64,000 bases of DNA from Phreatobacter cathodiphilus (GCF_003008515.1 NZ_CP027668.1:372001-436000); one strand, 5' to 3'. Positions 34,583-44,818 are shown, numbered from the stretch's first letter. Notes: generated by a model from the sequence alone, not told the origin. Numbers and translations: made by a program.

Positions 34583-36916
34583 CTACTCCGCCGCGGCCTT
34601 CGGCGCGAAGCTCCCCCGCGCATGGCGCTTGGGCTTGGCCGCCACCTTCAATGCCTCGAAGTCGGCCCTGTCCTTCACCGCATTGCGCAGAGCCTGGTCC
34701 TTGCCCGGCAGGTATTGCGGCGGCTGGTGGATGTCGACCCCGTACCAGGCCGCCGCCTTCAGCATGAAGGAGGGATCGGCGAGATGCGGCCGTCCCAGCG
34801 CCACCAGGTCGGCGCGGCCGGCGGCGAGGATCGTGTTCATCTGGTCGGCCGAGGTAATGTTGCCGACGCACATCGTTTTCACCTCGGCCTCGTTGCGGAT
34901 GGCGTCGGAGAATGGCGTCTGGAACATGCGGCCGTAGACCGGCCGGCTCTTCGGCGTGGTTTGGCCGGTGGAGACGTCGACGAGGTCGACGCCGGCCTCG
35001 GCGAAGGCGCGGGCGATGGCGATGCTGTCCGCTTCCGTGATGCCGCCCTCGGCCCAGTCGGTGGCGGAGATGCGAACCGACATGGGCTTCTCCGCCGGCC
35101 AGGCGTCGCGCATGGCGGCGAAGACGCGGAGGGGGAAGCGCAGACGGTTCTCGATGCTGCCGCCATAGCCGTCAGTTCGCCGGTTGGTCAGCGGCGACAG
35201 GAAGGAGGCGAGGAGATAGCCGTGGGCGCAGTGCAGCTCCAGCATGTCGAAGCCGCAGCGCGCCGCCCGCTCCGTCGCCGCCACGAACTCTCCGGTGATG
35301 CGGGCCATGCCGGCCTCATCCAGTTCCGCCGGCACCTGGCTGTCCGGATAGTAGGGCATGGGGGAGGCGGAGACGATCGGCCAGGCGCCCTCGGTCAGCG
35401 GCCGGTCCATTCCCTCCCACATCAGCTTCGAGGCGCCCTTGCGACCGGCATGGCCGAGCTGCAGGCAGAGCTTCGCCTGCGAGTTGGCGTGGGCGAAATC
35501 GACGATGCGCGTCCAGGCCGCCTCCTGTTCGTCGGACCAGAGACCGGCGCAGCCCGGCGTGATGCGCGCGTCCGGCGCGACGCAGACCATCTCGGTGTAG
35601 ACGAGGCCAGCGCCGCCGATGGCGCGGGCGCCGTAATGCACCACGTGCCAGTCGGTCGGCATGCCCTCGACGGCCGAGTACATGCACATGGGCGAGACGA
35701 CGGCGCGATTCGCGACCGTCATGTCGCGCAGGCTGAGCGGCTGGAACAGCGGCGGGCGGGGCCTGGCGACATCCGCGCCCGGAACACCTTCAGCGAACAT
35801 CCGGTCGGTCTCGGCGACGAAGTCCGGCGCGCGCAGCTTCAGGTTCTCGTAGGTGATCGCCTTGGAGCGCGTCATCAGGCCGAAGGCGAACTGGCGCGGG
35901 TCCATGTCCCAGAAGCGGTCGACATGTTCGAACCAGACGAGCGAGACGTCGGCGGCATGCTGGGTGCGCTCCACCTCCTCGCGGCGGTCGGTCTCGTAGG
36001 ACGCCAGCGCCTCGGCCACCGTGCCCTTCGCGCGGAAGGCGTCGAACAGCGCGATGGAATCCTCCATGGCGAGCTTGGTGCCGGCGCCGATGGAGAAATG
36101 CGCCGTGCCCTTGGCATCGCCCATCAGCACCACGTTGTCCTTCACCCAGCGCTTCGAGCGGATCATCGGGAATTGCCGCCAGAGCGAGCGGTTGGTGATC
36201 AGCGGATGGCCGGCGAGCTCCTCGGCGAAGACGCCCTCGAGGAAGCGGGCCGAGGCCTCTTCGTCCATGCGGTCGAGCCCGGCGCGGGCGAAGGTCTCGG
36301 GATCGGTCTCGATGACCCAGGTCGAGCGGCCCGCCTCGTACTGGTAGGTGTGGGCGATGAAGATGCCGAATTCCGTCTCGCGGAAGAAGAAGGTGAAGGC
36401 GTCGAGTTCGCGGGTGGAGCCGAGCCAGGTGAACTTGTTGGGTCTGAGGTCCACCTCGGGGTGGAAGTGGTCGCGATTGGCCTCGCGGATGCGCGAATTG
36501 ATGCCGTCCGCCGCGACGACGAGGTCGTAACCCGCGAAGGTCGCGGGGTCCGGCTCCACCTCGGTCTGGAACTGCATCTCGACGCCGAGCTGGCGGGCGC
36601 GATTCTGCAGGAGGATCAGCAGCGTCTGGCGCGAGCAGCCGCAGAAGCCGTTGCCGCCGATACGGTGCACCGTGTCCTTGAACCGGACCTCGATGTCGTC
36701 CCAGTAGGCGAAGTTCTCGGTGATGGCGCGGTAGCTCTCCGCGTCGTAGCGCTCGAATATGTCGAGGGTCGCGTCGGAGAAGACGACGCCGAAGCCGAAC
36801 GTGTCGTCCGGGCGGTTGCGCTCGAAGACGGTGATGTCGGCCGCCGGCTGCCATTTCTTCATCAGGATGGCGAAATAGAGCCCGCCCGGTCCGCCGCCGA
36901 TCACCGCGATGCGCAT
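34583..36916 (-). CDS. Fused FAD monooxygenase / old-yellow-enzyme, 2-aminobenzoyl-CoA (salicylyl-CoA) type
   Basis: 777 residues from ATG 36916 (GGGAG six bases upstream). Residues 1-385: flavoprotein hydroxylase with [33 protein letters not shown] and the second FAD site [20 protein letters not shown]. Residues 390-765: NADH:flavin oxidoreductase barrel ([55 protein letters not shown]). This fusion is the 2-aminobenzoyl-CoA monooxygenase/reductase also annotated as salicylyl-CoA 5-hydroxylase: it hydroxylates and then reduces the aryl-CoA ring. The divergent ligase and beta-oxidation-like genes support this. Which aryl acid is used cannot be told. Confidence 0.9.
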   Translation of the reverse strand: MRIAVIGGGPGGLYFAILMKKWQPAADITVFERNRPDDTFGFGVVFSDATLDIFERYDAESYRAITENFAYWDDIEVRFKDTVHRIGGNGFCGCSRQTLLILLQNRARQLGVEMQFQTEVEPDPATFAGYDLVVAADGINSRIREANRDHFHPEVDLRPNKFTWLGSTRELDAFTFFFRETEFGIFIAHTYQYEAGRSTWVIETDPETFARAGLDRMDEEASARFLEGVFAEELAGHPLITNRSLWRQFPMIRSKRWVKDNVVLMGDAKGTAHFSIGAGTKLAMEDSIALFDAFRAKGTVAEALASYETDRREEVERTQHAADVSLVWFEHVDRFWDMDPRQFAFGLMTRSKAITYENLKLRAPDFVAETDRMFAEGVPGADVARPRPPLFQPLSLRDMTVANRAVVSPMCMYSAVEGMPTDWHVVHYGARAIGGAGLVYTEMVCVAPDARITPGCAGLWSDEQEAAWTRIVDFAHANSQAKLCLQLGHAGRKGASKLMWEGMDRPLTEGAWPIVSASPMPYYPDSQVPAELDEAGMARITGEFVAATERAARCGFDMLELHCAHGYLLASFLSPLTNRRTDGYGGSIENRLRFPLRVFAAMRDAWPAEKPMSVRISATDWAEGGITEADSIAIARAFAEAGVDLVDVSTGQTTPKSRPVYGRMFQTPFSDAIRNEAEVKTMCVGNITSADQMNTILAAGRADLVALGRPHLADPSFMLKAAAWYGVDIHQPPQYLPGKDQALRNAVKDRADFEALKVAAKPKRHARGSFAPKAAAE

Positions 36917-36946
36917 GGCCATCTCCCTTGTCGCTGCATTGACCGG

Positions 36947-37130
36947 AGTGCGTCCTTCGAGGCTCGCTGACGCTCGCACCTCAGGATGAGGAGGGGCGAG
37001 CATGACACAGGCTCAGGAGGAGCACAGGCGGCGCATCCTGGCCCATGCAGGGCACCACCATCCTCATCCTGAGGTGCGAGCCACGGCGATGCGGCAGCAT
37101 CGTCCGATGGCGAGCCTCGAAGGACGCACT
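36947..37130. repeat. Paired inverted repeat, family 1
   Basis: Unit 36947-36993 (AGTGCGTCCTTCGAGGCTCG, then CTCGCACCTCAGGATGAGG) and inverted unit 37061-37130. It lies between the monooxygenase start and the two AT-rich operators, so it separates the operators from the minus-strand gene. Confidence 0.85.
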
Positions 37131-37153
37131 GCCTCTCATGCAGGCGTCACCCG

Positions 37154-37177
37154 AAATAGTTTAGGCTTAAAATAATT
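37154..37177. promoter_or_regulatory. AT-rich palindrome, candidate MarR operator (site A)
   Basis: Left half AAATAGTTTAGG, right half CTTAAAATAATT, axis between 37165 and 37166. It matches sites B (37209) and C (49469) in 12-base half-sites; consensus AAATATTTTAAG / CTTAAAATAATT. Such AT-rich palindromes stand out in this GC-rich sequence. Likely bound by the MarR protein encoded at 44819. Confidence 0.6.
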
Positions 37178-37208
37178 GGCGGCAAGGCGCGGAAAGGCTC
37201 TTGCTCCA

Positions 37209-37232
37209 AAATATTTGAAGCTTAAAACATTC
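37209..37232. promoter_or_regulatory. AT-rich palindrome, candidate MarR operator (site B)
   Basis: Left half AAATATTTGAAG, right half CTTAAAACATTC; contains a perfect AAGCTT core. Its axis is 55 bp from that of site A. It ends 16 bp before the SDR start codon, just ahead of the GGCGAGGAGG Shine-Dalgarno, so binding here should block the plus-strand operon. Confidence 0.65.
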
Positions 37233-37248
37233 AGGCGAGGAGGCCACG

Positions 37249-38031
37249 ATGCCGACGGACCCCGCCGCCCCATCCTCTGCGCTGACGCCCCTTCGCGGCA
37301 AGCGCGCCCTCGTCACCGGGGGTGGACGCGGAATCGGCCGGGCCATCGCGGCAGCGCTGACGGGGCAGGGCGCCGAGGTCATCGTGCTCGGCCGCAGCCG
37401 GGCTCCCCTCGACGAGGCCGTGGCCGCCGGCCATGCCACCCGCGCCATCGCCTGCGACGTCACCGACCGTCCCGCCTTCCTCGCCGCTTTGCACGATGCA
37501 GGGGACCTCGACATCTTCGTCAGCAATGCCGGTCACGCCGAGACCGCGCCGCTGAAGCGCATGGACGCCGCGCTCTTCGACCGCATGATCGCGCTGAACC
37601 TCACCGCCGTCTTCGACGGCATCCACGCCGTGCTGCCGGGCATGGTGGCGCGCGGTACCGGCCGCATCGTCTCGGTCGCTTCCACCGCGGGCCTCACCGG
37701 CTACCCTTACGTTTCCGCCTATTGCGCGGCGAAGCACGGCGTCGTCGGCCTGACGCGCGCGCTGGCCAAGGAGGTCGCGACCTCCGGCGTCACCGTCAAT
37801 TGCGTCTGCCCCGGTTTCACCGAGACCGACCTCGTCGCCGGCTCCATCGACACCATCGTCGCCCAGACCGGCCGCAGCCCCGAGGCCGCGCTCGCCGACC
37901 TCACAAAAACCATGCCCATCGGCCGCCTGATCAAGCCGGAGGAGGTGGCTGCCGCCGTCCTCTGGCTCGTCTCGGACGCGGCCGCCGCCGTCACCGGCCT
38001 CGCTTTGCCGGTGGCGGGCGGAGAGATTTGA
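37249..38031 (+). CDS. Short-chain dehydrogenase, probable 3-hydroxyacyl-CoA dehydrogenase of the aryl-CoA pathway
   Basis: 260 residues. Canonical [21 protein letters not shown] (NAD-binding, about residues 18-35), SNAGHAE, catalytic Ser in [11 protein letters not shown] and YCAAK (Tyr, Lys), then [10 protein letters not shown]. It starts the plus-strand operon downstream of operators A and B; the hydratase gene follows after 11 bp. In the aerobic 2-aminobenzoate pathway a dehydrogenase of this class acts after ring hydroxylation, which is the role I infer. Confidence 0.9.
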   Translation: MPTDPAAPSSALTPLRGKRALVTGGGRGIGRAIAAALTGQGAEVIVLGRSRAPLDEAVAAGHATRAIACDVTDRPAFLAALHDAGDLDIFVSNAGHAETAPLKRMDAALFDRMIALNLTAVFDGIHAVLPGMVARGTGRIVSVASTAGLTGYPYVSAYCAAKHGVVGLTRALAKEVATSGVTVNCVCPGFTETDLVAGSIDTIVAQTGRSPEAALADLTKTMPIGRLIKPEEVAAAVLWLVSDAAAAVTGLALPVAGGEI

Positions 38032-38042
38032 GGACACGCCCC

Positions 38043-38885
38043 ATGCAAGCCCCCGCCCACCGCATCCCGCACCGACAGGCCCTGGCCGACTGGCAGGCGA
38101 CGCATTTCCTCTGGGAGGTGAAGGGCAAGGTCGCGACCATCACCCTGAACCGGCCGGAGAAGAAGAACCCGCTGACCTTCGAGAGCTATGCCGAGCTCGG
38201 CGACCTCTTCCGCGCGCTCGCCTTCGACACCTCCATCAAGGCCGTCGTGGTGACCGGCGCCGGCGGCAACTTCTGCGCCGGCGGCGATGTCTTCGAGATC
38301 ATCGAGCCGCTGACCGGCCGCGACATGCCCGGCCTCCTGCAGTTCACCCGCATGACCGGCGAGCTGGTGAAGGCCATGCGCGCCTGCCCGCAGCCGATCA
38401 TCTCCGCCATCGACGGCATCTGCGTCGGCGCCGGCGCCATCATCGCCATGGCCTCGGACCTGCGCGTCGGCACCGCCAAGACCAAGGTCGCCTTCCTCTT
38501 CAACAAGGTGGGCCTCGCCGGCTGCGACATGGGCGCCTGCGCCATCCTGCCCCGCATCATCGGACAGGGGCGGGCCTCGGAGCTGCTCTACACCGGCCGC
38601 ATGATGGGCGGTGAGGAAGGTCACGCCTGGGGCTTCTTCAACCGCCTCGCCGCTCCCGAGGCGGTGCTCGCCGAGGCGACCGCGCTCGCGGGGGAGATCG
38701 CCGATGGTCCGACCTTTGCGAACTCCATCACCAAGCGCATGCTGCACATGGAATGGACCATGTCGGTGGACGAGGCGATCGAGGCCGAGGCCATGGCGCA
38801 GGCGATCTGCATGGACACCAAGGACTTCCGCCGCGCCTTCGAGGCCTTCGCGGCGAAGACCAAGCCTGTCTTCGAGGGGGATTGA
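38043..38885 (+). CDS. Enoyl-CoA hydratase/isomerase family protein
   Basis: 280 residues from ATG 38043. Crotonase fold: [20 protein letters not shown], the first oxyanion-hole segment [18 protein letters not shown], and the second [20 protein letters not shown] followed by [20 protein letters not shown]. The acidic residue at the first catalytic position is not obvious, while the GCDMGA stretch could supply one. It should hydrate, isomerise or open a ring-derived CoA thioester. Second gene of the aryl-CoA operon; one base separates it from the dehydrogenase start. Confidence 0.9.
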   Translation: MQAPAHRIPHRQALADWQATHFLWEVKGKVATITLNRPEKKNPLTFESYAELGDLFRALAFDTSIKAVVVTGAGGNFCAGGDVFEIIEPLTGRDMPGLLQFTRMTGELVKAMRACPQPIISAIDGICVGAGAIIAMASDLRVGTAKTKVAFLFNKVGLAGCDMGACAILPRIIGQGRASELLYTGRMMGGEEGHAWGFFNRLAAPEAVLAEATALAGEIADGPTFANSITKRMLHMEWTMSVDEAIEAEAMAQAICMDTKDFRRAFEAFAAKTKPVFEGD

Positions 38886-38886
38886 G

Positions 38887-40077
38887 ATGCTCCCCGCCGA
38901 CCTCCTGTCGCTGCCCTTCTTCGAGGACCGCCACCGCGACTACGCCGCGCGCCTGTCGGATTGGGCGGCGCGCACCGTCCCCGGCCTCGTCGACCACCAC
39001 GACGTCGACGGCTCCTGCCGCCGCCTCGTCGCTGCCATGGGCGAGGCGGGCTGGCTGAAGGCCTGCGTGCCGGCTGACCAGGGCGGGCTTTACCCCGCCC
39101 TCGACGTGCGCACCCTCTGCATCACCCGGGCGACGCTGGCCTATGTCGAGGGCCTCGCCGATTTCGCCTTCGCCATGCAGGGCCTCGGCACCGGCGTCGT
39201 CTCGCTCTTCGGCACGGAGGCGCAGAAGGCGCTGTGCTGCCCGCCGGTGCGCGACGGCAAGGCCATCGCCGCCTTCGCCCTGTCGGAGCCCGATGCCGGC
39301 TCGGACGTCGCCGCCATGTCCACCACCGCGACGCGCCTCGCCGACGGCTGGCGGCTCGACGGCGTCAAGACCTGGATCTCCAATGGCGGCATCGCCGACC
39401 GCTACGTCGTCTTCGCCCGCACCGGCGAGGCGCCCGGAGCCCGCGGCATCTCGGCCTTCATCGTTCCCGCCGACGCGCCCGGCCTCTCCATCGCCGAGCG
39501 CATCGACGTCATCGCGCCGCATCCCCTCGCCACCCTGCTCTTCGAGGAGTGCCGCCTGCCCGCCGACGCACTGATCGGCAAGCCCGGCGGCGGCTTCGCC
39601 ATGGCCATGGCCAATCTCGACATCTTTCGCCCCACCGTCGCCGCCGCCGCTCTCGGCATGGGTCTTCGCGCCCTCGACGAGGCGACGCGCCGGGCGCGCT
39701 CGCGCATCATGTTCGGCGCGCCGCTCGCCGACCTGCAGCTCACCCAGGCCGCCCTCGCCGACAGCGTCGCCGAGCTCGAGGCCGCGGCCCTGCTCGTCTT
39801 CCGCGCCGCCTGGGCCAAGGACCAGGGCAAGCCGCGCATCACCAAGGAAGCGGCCATCGCCAAGATGGTCGCCACCGAAAACGCCCAGAAGGTCATCGAC
39901 CGGGCGATCCAGATCTTCGGCGGTCTGGGCGTCAAGAAGGGTGAGAAGGTGGAGGAACTGTACCGGGAGATCCGCGCCCTGCGCATCTACGAGGGGGCGA
40001 CCGAGGTTCAGAAGGTCGTCATCGCAAGGGCCCATCTCGCCGAGGCCGAGGCCGCGGCTTCCAAGGCAGCCGGATAG
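38887..40077 (+). CDS. Acyl-CoA dehydrogenase
   Basis: 396 residues from ATG 38887, one base after the hydratase stop. FAD-dependent [41 protein letters not shown], the mid-domain [15 protein letters not shown], and C-terminal [20 protein letters not shown] with [17 protein letters not shown], where the Glu of EGATEV is the expected catalytic base. Electrons would go to ETF. In the aminobenzoyl-CoA scheme it acts on the alicyclic CoA intermediate. Cytosolic. Confidence 0.93.
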   Translation: MLPADLLSLPFFEDRHRDYAARLSDWAARTVPGLVDHHDVDGSCRRLVAAMGEAGWLKACVPADQGGLYPALDVRTLCITRATLAYVEGLADFAFAMQGLGTGVVSLFGTEAQKALCCPPVRDGKAIAAFALSEPDAGSDVAAMSTTATRLADGWRLDGVKTWISNGGIADRYVVFARTGEAPGARGISAFIVPADAPGLSIAERIDVIAPHPLATLLFEECRLPADALIGKPGGGFAMAMANLDIFRPTVAAAALGMGLRALDEATRRARSRIMFGAPLADLQLTQAALADSVAELEAAALLVFRAAWAKDQGKPRITKEAAIAKMVATENAQKVIDRAIQIFGGLGVKKGEKVEELYREIRALRIYEGATEVQKVVIARAHLAEAEAAASKAAG

Positions 40078-40086
40078 GAGCGCCCG

Positions 40087-41769
40087 ATGACGGGATCGGT
40101 GGTGAAGCTCGGGACGGGCACCGCTTCAGCCCATGTGGACACATTCGCCGCGCGCGGGCTGCCGCCGGCGGAGCTGCAGCCGGCCTTCCTCTTCGACCGG
40201 CCGGAGCTCGCCTATCCGGAGCGGCTGAATTGCGTCACCGAGTTCGTCGACCGCCACGTCGCCGAGGGCCGCGGCGGCCGCACCGCCATTCTCGCCCCGG
40301 ACGGCACGAACTGGACCTATGCGGGCCTCGCCGCCGAGATCAACCGCATCGCCAACGTCCTCACCGGCGCCCTCGGCCTGGTGCCGGGCAACCGGGTGCT
40401 GCTGCGGGCGCCGAACAACCCGACCATGGTCGCGGCCTATCTGGCGGTCATCAAGGCCGGCGGCATCGTCGTCGCCACCATGCCGCTCTTGCGCGCCCGC
40501 GAGCTCGGCCAGATCGTCGACAAGGCGGAGATCGCACTCGCCCTCTGCGACGACCGCCTGACCGACGAACTCACCAAGACCGCAGCCGGTTCGCGTTTCC
40601 TGAAGCGGGTGGTGACCTTCTCAGAGTTGAAGACGCTCGCCGCGGACGCCTCTGCGGATTTCGCCCCCGTCGACACCGCCCGCGACGACGTCTGCCTCTT
40701 CGGCTTCACCTCGGGGACGACGGGCGAGCCGAAATGCACCATGCATTTCCACCGCGACCTGCTCGCCATCTGCGACGCCTATGCCTTGAACGTCCTGAAG
40801 CCCGGGCCGGACGACCGCTTCATCGGCTCGCCGCCGCTCGCCTTCACCTTCGGCCTCGGCGGCCTCGTGCTCTTCCCCTTCCGCGTCGGCGCCTCCACCG
40901 TGCTGGTGGAGAAGGCTTCGCCCGGCGACCTCTTGCCGGCCATCGCCACCTTCAAGCCGACCATCTGCTTCACCGCGCCCACCGCCTACCGAGCGATGAT
41001 CCCCCTGCTCGGCGACCACGACTGGCGGTCCCTCCGGAAATGCGTCTCGGCCGGCGAGGCCCTGCCGAAAGCGACCTTCGACGCCTGGCAGGCGGCGACG
41101 GGGCTGAAGCTCATGGACGGCATCGGCGCCACCGAAATGCTGCACATCTTCATCTCGGCCCCCGAGGAGGCGATCCGCCCCGGCGCCACCGGCAGGCCCG
41201 TGCCAGGCTATGAGGCCAAGGTGATCGGCGCCGACGGCGAGGACCTGCCCCCCGGCACGCCGGGCCGGCTCGCCGTGCGTGGCCCCACCGGCTGCCGCTA
41301 CCTCGCCGACGAGCGCCAGCGCAAATATGTGGTGGGCGGCTGGAACGTCACCGGCGACACCTATGTGCAGGATGAGGACGGCTATTTCTGGTACCAGGCG
41401 CGCAACGACGACATGATCGTCTCCGCCGGCTACAACATCGCCGGCCCGGAGGTGGAGGCGGCCCTCCTCGCCCATCCCGCCGTCGCCGAGGCCGGCGTCG
41501 TCGGCCAGCCCGATCCCGAGCGCGGCATGATCGTCAAGGCCTATGTGGTGCCGAAGCCCGAGGTGACGGTGACGCCGGCCCTCGTCGTCGAGCTCCAGGC
41601 CTTCGTGAAGGACGAGATCGCGCCCTACAAATATCCCCGCGACATCGCCTTCGTGCCGCAACTGCCGCGCACCGAGACCGGCAAGCTGCAGCGCTTCGCG
41701 CTGCGCGAACGCGCCGCCCGCGAGGCCGGCGCCGGCCATTCCCCGGACACTGCCAAGGCCGCCGAATAG
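40087..41769 (+). CDS. Benzoate-type aryl-CoA ligase (2-aminobenzoate-CoA ligase-like)
   Basis: 560 residues, ANL superfamily. P-loop-like motif FGFTSGTTGEPKCTMHFHRD near residue 205, GIGATEMLHIF (A5), GDTYVQDEDGYFWYQARNDD (A7/A8) followed by MIVSAGYNIAGPEVEAALL, and the C-terminal catalytic Lys in LPRTETGKLQRFALRE. MHFHRDLLA and the ATEMLHIFIS motif are typical of the benzoate and 2-aminobenzoate CoA ligase group. It activates the aryl acid with ATP and CoA, the entry step for the fused monooxygenase encoded divergently. Ten bp after the dehydrogenase gene. Confidence 0.9.
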   Translation: MTGSVVKLGTGTASAHVDTFAARGLPPAELQPAFLFDRPELAYPERLNCVTEFVDRHVAEGRGGRTAILAPDGTNWTYAGLAAEINRIANVLTGALGLVPGNRVLLRAPNNPTMVAAYLAVIKAGGIVVATMPLLRARELGQIVDKAEIALALCDDRLTDELTKTAAGSRFLKRVVTFSELKTLAADASADFAPVDTARDDVCLFGFTSGTTGEPKCTMHFHRDLLAICDAYALNVLKPGPDDRFIGSPPLAFTFGLGGLVLFPFRVGASTVLVEKASPGDLLPAIATFKPTICFTAPTAYRAMIPLLGDHDWRSLRKCVSAGEALPKATFDAWQAATGLKLMDGIGATEMLHIFISAPEEAIRPGATGRPVPGYEAKVIGADGEDLPPGTPGRLAVRGPTGCRYLADERQRKYVVGGWNVTGDTYVQDEDGYFWYQARNDDMIVSAGYNIAGPEVEAALLAHPAVAEAGVVGQPDPERGMIVKAYVVPKPEVTVTPALVVELQAFVKDEIAPYKYPRDIAFVPQLPRTETGKLQRFALRERAAREAGAGHSPDTAKAAE

Positions 41770-41789
41770 AGGCCGCCGGAGACCCGATC

Positions 41790-42236
41790 ATGTCCCATCC
41801 CGTGAAGCCCGTGATCCCGCTCGACCTGCCGGACGAGGATTCCGTGCCGGTGACGCTCAACCCCAAGGGCTGGCCAGTGCCGCGCGGCTATGCCAACGGA
41901 ATGGCCGCCAAGGGGCGGCTCATCGTCACCGGCGGCGTCGTCGGCTGGGACGTCATGGGCAATTTCCCCGAGGGCTTCATCGCCCAGGCCCGCCAGTGCT
42001 TCGAGAACATCCGGGCGATCCTGGCCGAGGGCGGCGCCCTGCCGCACCACATCGTCCGGCTCACCTGGTATGTGACCGACGTGGGGGAATATCAGGCGAA
42101 CCTGCGCCCGCTCGGCCGGGCCTATCGCGAGGTCTTCGGCCAGCACTATCCGGCCATGGCCGTGGTGCAGGTCGTGCGGCTGGTGGAGACGGCGGCGAAG
42201 ATCGAGATCGAGGCGACGGCGGTCGTGGCGGAGTAG
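41790..42236 (+). CDS. RidA family enamine/imine deaminase
   Basis: 148 residues, YjgF/RidA fold: LNPKGWPVPRGYANGMAAKG, LIVTGGVVGWDVMG, ARQCFENIRAILAEGGALPH, HIVRLTWYVTDVGEYQANL, and a C-terminal VVQVVRLVETAAKIEIEATA. The conserved Arg before the ligand site is replaced in context by VQVVRLVE, and the Glu at IEIEA is kept. As last gene of the aryl-CoA operon it fits a role in hydrolysing the enamine formed when an aminobenzoyl-CoA ring is reduced, releasing ammonia. Confidence 0.9.
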   Translation: MSHPVKPVIPLDLPDEDSVPVTLNPKGWPVPRGYANGMAAKGRLIVTGGVVGWDVMGNFPEGFIAQARQCFENIRAILAEGGALPHHIVRLTWYVTDVGEYQANLRPLGRAYREVFGQHYPAMAVVQVVRLVETAAKIEIEATAVVAE

Positions 42237-42334
42237 GGTCAGGGTGGGGGATTCCTATCAACGCCTGCCGTCTGCCCGGCCATGACGCGGAGAGGGGTGC
42301 CGATCGACACGCCCGGCCTCGGTGATCCCAGAAG

Positions 42335-42487
42335 CCCCTCACCCTTCCCTCTCCCCGCAAGCGGGGAGAGGGGGCAACGACGCAGCGTTTCGATGGACTA
42401 CGGTAGCGCCTTGCACGGCGATCGAGGATGGTCGCGACGCCGAAGTCCCCTCTCCCCGCTTGCGGGGAGAGGGAAGGGTGAGGGGCT
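42335..42487. repeat. Paired inverted repeat, family 2
   Basis: Arms 42335-42373 and 42446-42487 (CCCTCACCCTTCCCTCTCCC against GGGAGAGGGAAGGGTGAGGG), each with its own CCCCGCAAGCGGGG stem. It sits between the convergent ends of two catabolic operons (gap 42237-42527) and may terminate transcription from both sides. Confidence 0.85.
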
Positions 42488-42527
42488 TGGATCTTGGAAG
42501 AGCAGGCAGGGCAATCGCCCCCACCCC

Positions 42528-42989
42528 TCAATCGTGAATGCGGATCACCGCCTCGATCTCCACCGTGATCCCCATCGGCAGCGAGCCCATGCCCACCGCC
42601 GAGCGGGCATGGCGGCCGCGATCGCCGAGCACCGCCACCATCAGGTCGGAGAAGCCGTTGATGACGCGGGGATGGTCGCCGAAATCCGGCGTGCCGTTGA
42701 CCATGCCGAGAACCTTCAGGAACTCGACCTTGGACAGGTCGCCGCCGGCCGCCGCCTTGGCGGAGGCGAGGATCTGCAGGCCGACGAGTTTGGCATGCTC
42801 GTAGGCGGTCTCGACGGTGACGTCGGCGCCGACCTTGCCGGTATGCAGCGAGCCGTCCGCCTTCCGCGGACCCTGTCCGGCGAGATAAGCGATGTTCCCG
42901 TCGCGCTTGAACGGCACGTAATTGCCGGCCGGCGTCGGCGTCGGAGGCAGGGTCAGGCCCAGTTGGGCGAGCTTCTCTTCGGGGCTCAT
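42528..42989 (-). CDS. RidA-like protein of the YjgF/UK114 subgroup
   Basis: 153 residues from ATG 42989 (GAGGAG upstream). Distinct from the RidA gene 300 bp away: it starts MSPEEKLAQLGLTLPPTPTP and continues NYVPFKRDGNIAYLAGQGPR, HAKLVGLQILASAKAAAGGD, VNGTPDFGDHPRVINGFSDL, and SAVGMGSLPMGITVEIEAVI. The canonical Arg of RidA catalysis is in RSAVGM. This subgroup (YER057c/UK114-like) is common beside amino-acid catabolic genes. Last gene of the liv operon, 10 bp after the PLP enzyme. Confidence 0.9.
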   Translation of the reverse strand: MSPEEKLAQLGLTLPPTPTPAGNYVPFKRDGNIAYLAGQGPRKADGSLHTGKVGADVTVETAYEHAKLVGLQILASAKAAAGGDLSKVEFLKVLGMVNGTPDFGDHPRVINGFSDLMVAVLGDRGRHARSAVGMGSLPMGITVEIEAVIRIHD

Positions 42990-42999
42990 GTCCGTCTCC

Positions 43000-44088
43000 T
43001 CACCTGAGCTTGCCGCGGGCGGCGACGGGCAGGATACCGACGATCTCGTCGCCGCGCACCATCACCACCTCGTCGACCATGTTGACCACCACGCAGACGT
43101 GGTTCGGTACGACGCGCACGATGTCGCCGACCTTCGGCCGCTCGTTGCATTTCGACAGGTCGAGGAAGCCGTGCTCCTCGGCGAAGCGGGCGATACGCGC
43201 TTCGGGGTGTTCGAGGATGAGCCCGTAGCCGTCGAGCCCGCCGCCGGGATCGGCGGTCAGCGTCTTCGATCCCGCGTCGAGGATGCCGCGGTCGGCGCCG
43301 GCGCGGCTCACCACGGTGGAATAGACGGTGAGCGCGCAGTCGTCGAGGGTGGCGACGCCGGCCTCCACCTGCATGCGGTCGTTGTAGATGTAGGTGCCGG
43401 GCCGGTGCTCGGTCGCGCCCTTCAGCTTGCCGATGTTCTTCATGTTGGGCGAGCCGCCGGTGGAGATGATCTCCGCCTCGAGGCCCTCGAGCCCGATGCC
43501 GGCGAGCGCCGTGTCGAGGAACTTCTGCGCCTCCGGCCAGCCGTCCTCGGTCGGGTACATCATGAAGCCCTTGAAGGCGAGGCCCGGCGAGGCGGCGATC
43601 AGCTTGGCGAGCTCGATGGCCTCGCCCGGCGTCTCGACGCCGGCGCGCTTGCGTCCCGTATCGCATTCGATGACGACGCCGAGAGGCCGTCCCGCGAGGG
43701 CTGCGGCCTTCGGCAGGTCGCCGATGACGGTGGCGTTGTCGGCGGCGACCGTGACGGTGGTCGATTCGAGGAGCCGGCCCAGCCGGTTCATCTTCTCCTC
43801 GCCGAGGAGATTGTAGCTGATGAGGATGTCGTCGAGCCCGGCGGCGGCCATCACCTCGGCTTCGCCGATCTTCTGGCAGGTGATGCCCTTGGCGCCGGCG
43901 GCGACCTGCAGCTTCGCCAGCTCCGGGCTCTTGTGGGTCTTGATATGGGGCCGGTTGGCGAGGCCTGCGGCATCGCACTGGGCCTGGACGCGGGCGATGT
44001 TGGCCTCCACCCGGTCCATGTCGATGACGACGGCGGGGGTGCCGTATTCGCGGGCGATGGTTTCGGCGAGCGGGGTGGCCATGGGCAT
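43000..44088 (-). CDS. D-threonine aldolase-like PLP enzyme (DSD1 family)
   Basis: 362 residues. Fold type III (alanine-racemase-like) PLP enzyme: N-terminal GTPAVVIDMDRVEANIARVQ, the PLP Lys in RPHIKTHKSPELA (K50), KGFMMYPTEDG, and a C-terminal metal site VVPNHVCVVVNMVDEV with the His-x-Cys pair of D-threonine aldolase and D-serine dehydratase. It should cleave or dehydrate a 3-hydroxy-D-amino acid. Its place inside the liv operon suggests the importer may bring in an amino acid as well as an aryl acid, or that the enzyme works on a side product. ATG 44082 is an alternative start. Confidence 0.9.
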   Translation of the reverse strand: MPMATPLAETIAREYGTPAVVIDMDRVEANIARVQAQCDAAGLANRPHIKTHKSPELAKLQVAAGAKGITCQKIGEAEVMAAAGLDDILISYNLLGEEKMNRLGRLLESTTVTVAADNATVIGDLPKAAALAGRPLGVVIECDTGRKRAGVETPGEAIELAKLIAASPGLAFKGFMMYPTEDGWPEAQKFLDTALAGIGLEGLEAEIISTGGSPNMKNIGKLKGATEHRPGTYIYNDRMQVEAGVATLDDCALTVYSTVVSRAGADRGILDAGSKTLTADPGGGLDGYGLILEHPEARIARFAEEHGFLDLSKCNERPKVGDIVRVVPNHVCVVVNMVDEVVMVRGDEIVGILPVAARGKLR

Positions 44089-44094
44089 GTCCGA

Positions 44095-44796
44095 TCAAAC
44101 GTGCAGGTAGCGGTCCTTCAGGTCGGGACTGGCGAGGAAATCGCCGCTGGTCCCTTCCCAGACGATCCGGCCCTTCTCGAGGATCAGGTGCCGGTCCGCC
44201 AGTTTGACCAGAGCATCGACGTTCTTGTCGATGACCAGGATCGATTGGCCGTCCTGCTTGAGGCGGGACAGGCAGCCCCAGATCTCCGCCCGGATGACCG
44301 GCGCGAGCCCTTCCGTCGCCTCGTCGAGCACGAGCAGCTTCGGATTGGTCATCAGTGCCCGACCGATGGCGAGCATCTGCTGCTCGCCGCCCGAGAGCTG
44401 GTTGCCCATGTTGCGGCGGCGTTCCTTCAGCCGCGGGAAGAATTCATAGACCCGCTCCAGGGTCCAGGCCTGCTCGCGCTTCGCCCTGTTGGCCGCGGTG
44501 GCGACGAGATTTTCCTCGACGTCGAGATTGGGGAAGATCTGCCGGCCCTCCGGCACGAGGCCGAGCCCGGACTGGGCGATCTTGAAGGGCGGCGAGCCGG
44601 CGAGCGCCACCCCGTCCACCGCGATGGCGCCGGCGGCGGGTTTCAACAGGCCGAAGATCGACTTGATCGTGGTGGTCTTGCCCATGCCGTTGCGGCCGAG
44701 CAGGGTCACCACCTCGCCGTTCGCCACCTGGAGAGAGACGCCGAACAGCACCTGCACGTCGCCGTAGCCGGCCTCGAGGTTGGAGACGCTCAGCAT
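44095..44796 (-). CDS. livF: Branched-chain/aryl acid ABC transporter ATPase LivF
   Basis: 233 residues, one ABC cassette: Walker A LLGRNGMGKTTTIKSIFGLL, signature QLSGGEQQMLAIGRALM, Walker B LLVLDEATEGLAP. The GRNGMGKTT form and EGLAP are diagnostic of LivF. Note DEA where DEP is the common form, then TEGLAP as usual. Works with LivG at the cytosolic face of the LivHM channel. Separated from livG by the marR gene, which is unusual. Confidence 0.94.
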   Translation of the reverse strand: MLSVSNLEAGYGDVQVLFGVSLQVANGEVVTLLGRNGMGKTTTIKSIFGLLKPAAGAIAVDGVALAGSPPFKIAQSGLGLVPEGRQIFPNLDVEENLVATAANRAKREQAWTLERVYEFFPRLKERRRNMGNQLSGGEQQMLAIGRALMTNPKLLVLDEATEGLAPVIRAEIWGCLSRLKQDGQSILVIDKNVDALVKLADRHLILEKGRIVWEGTSGDFLASPDLKDRYLHV

Positions 44797-44818
44797 GGGT
44801 GGTTCCGGTTCTGTGTCC

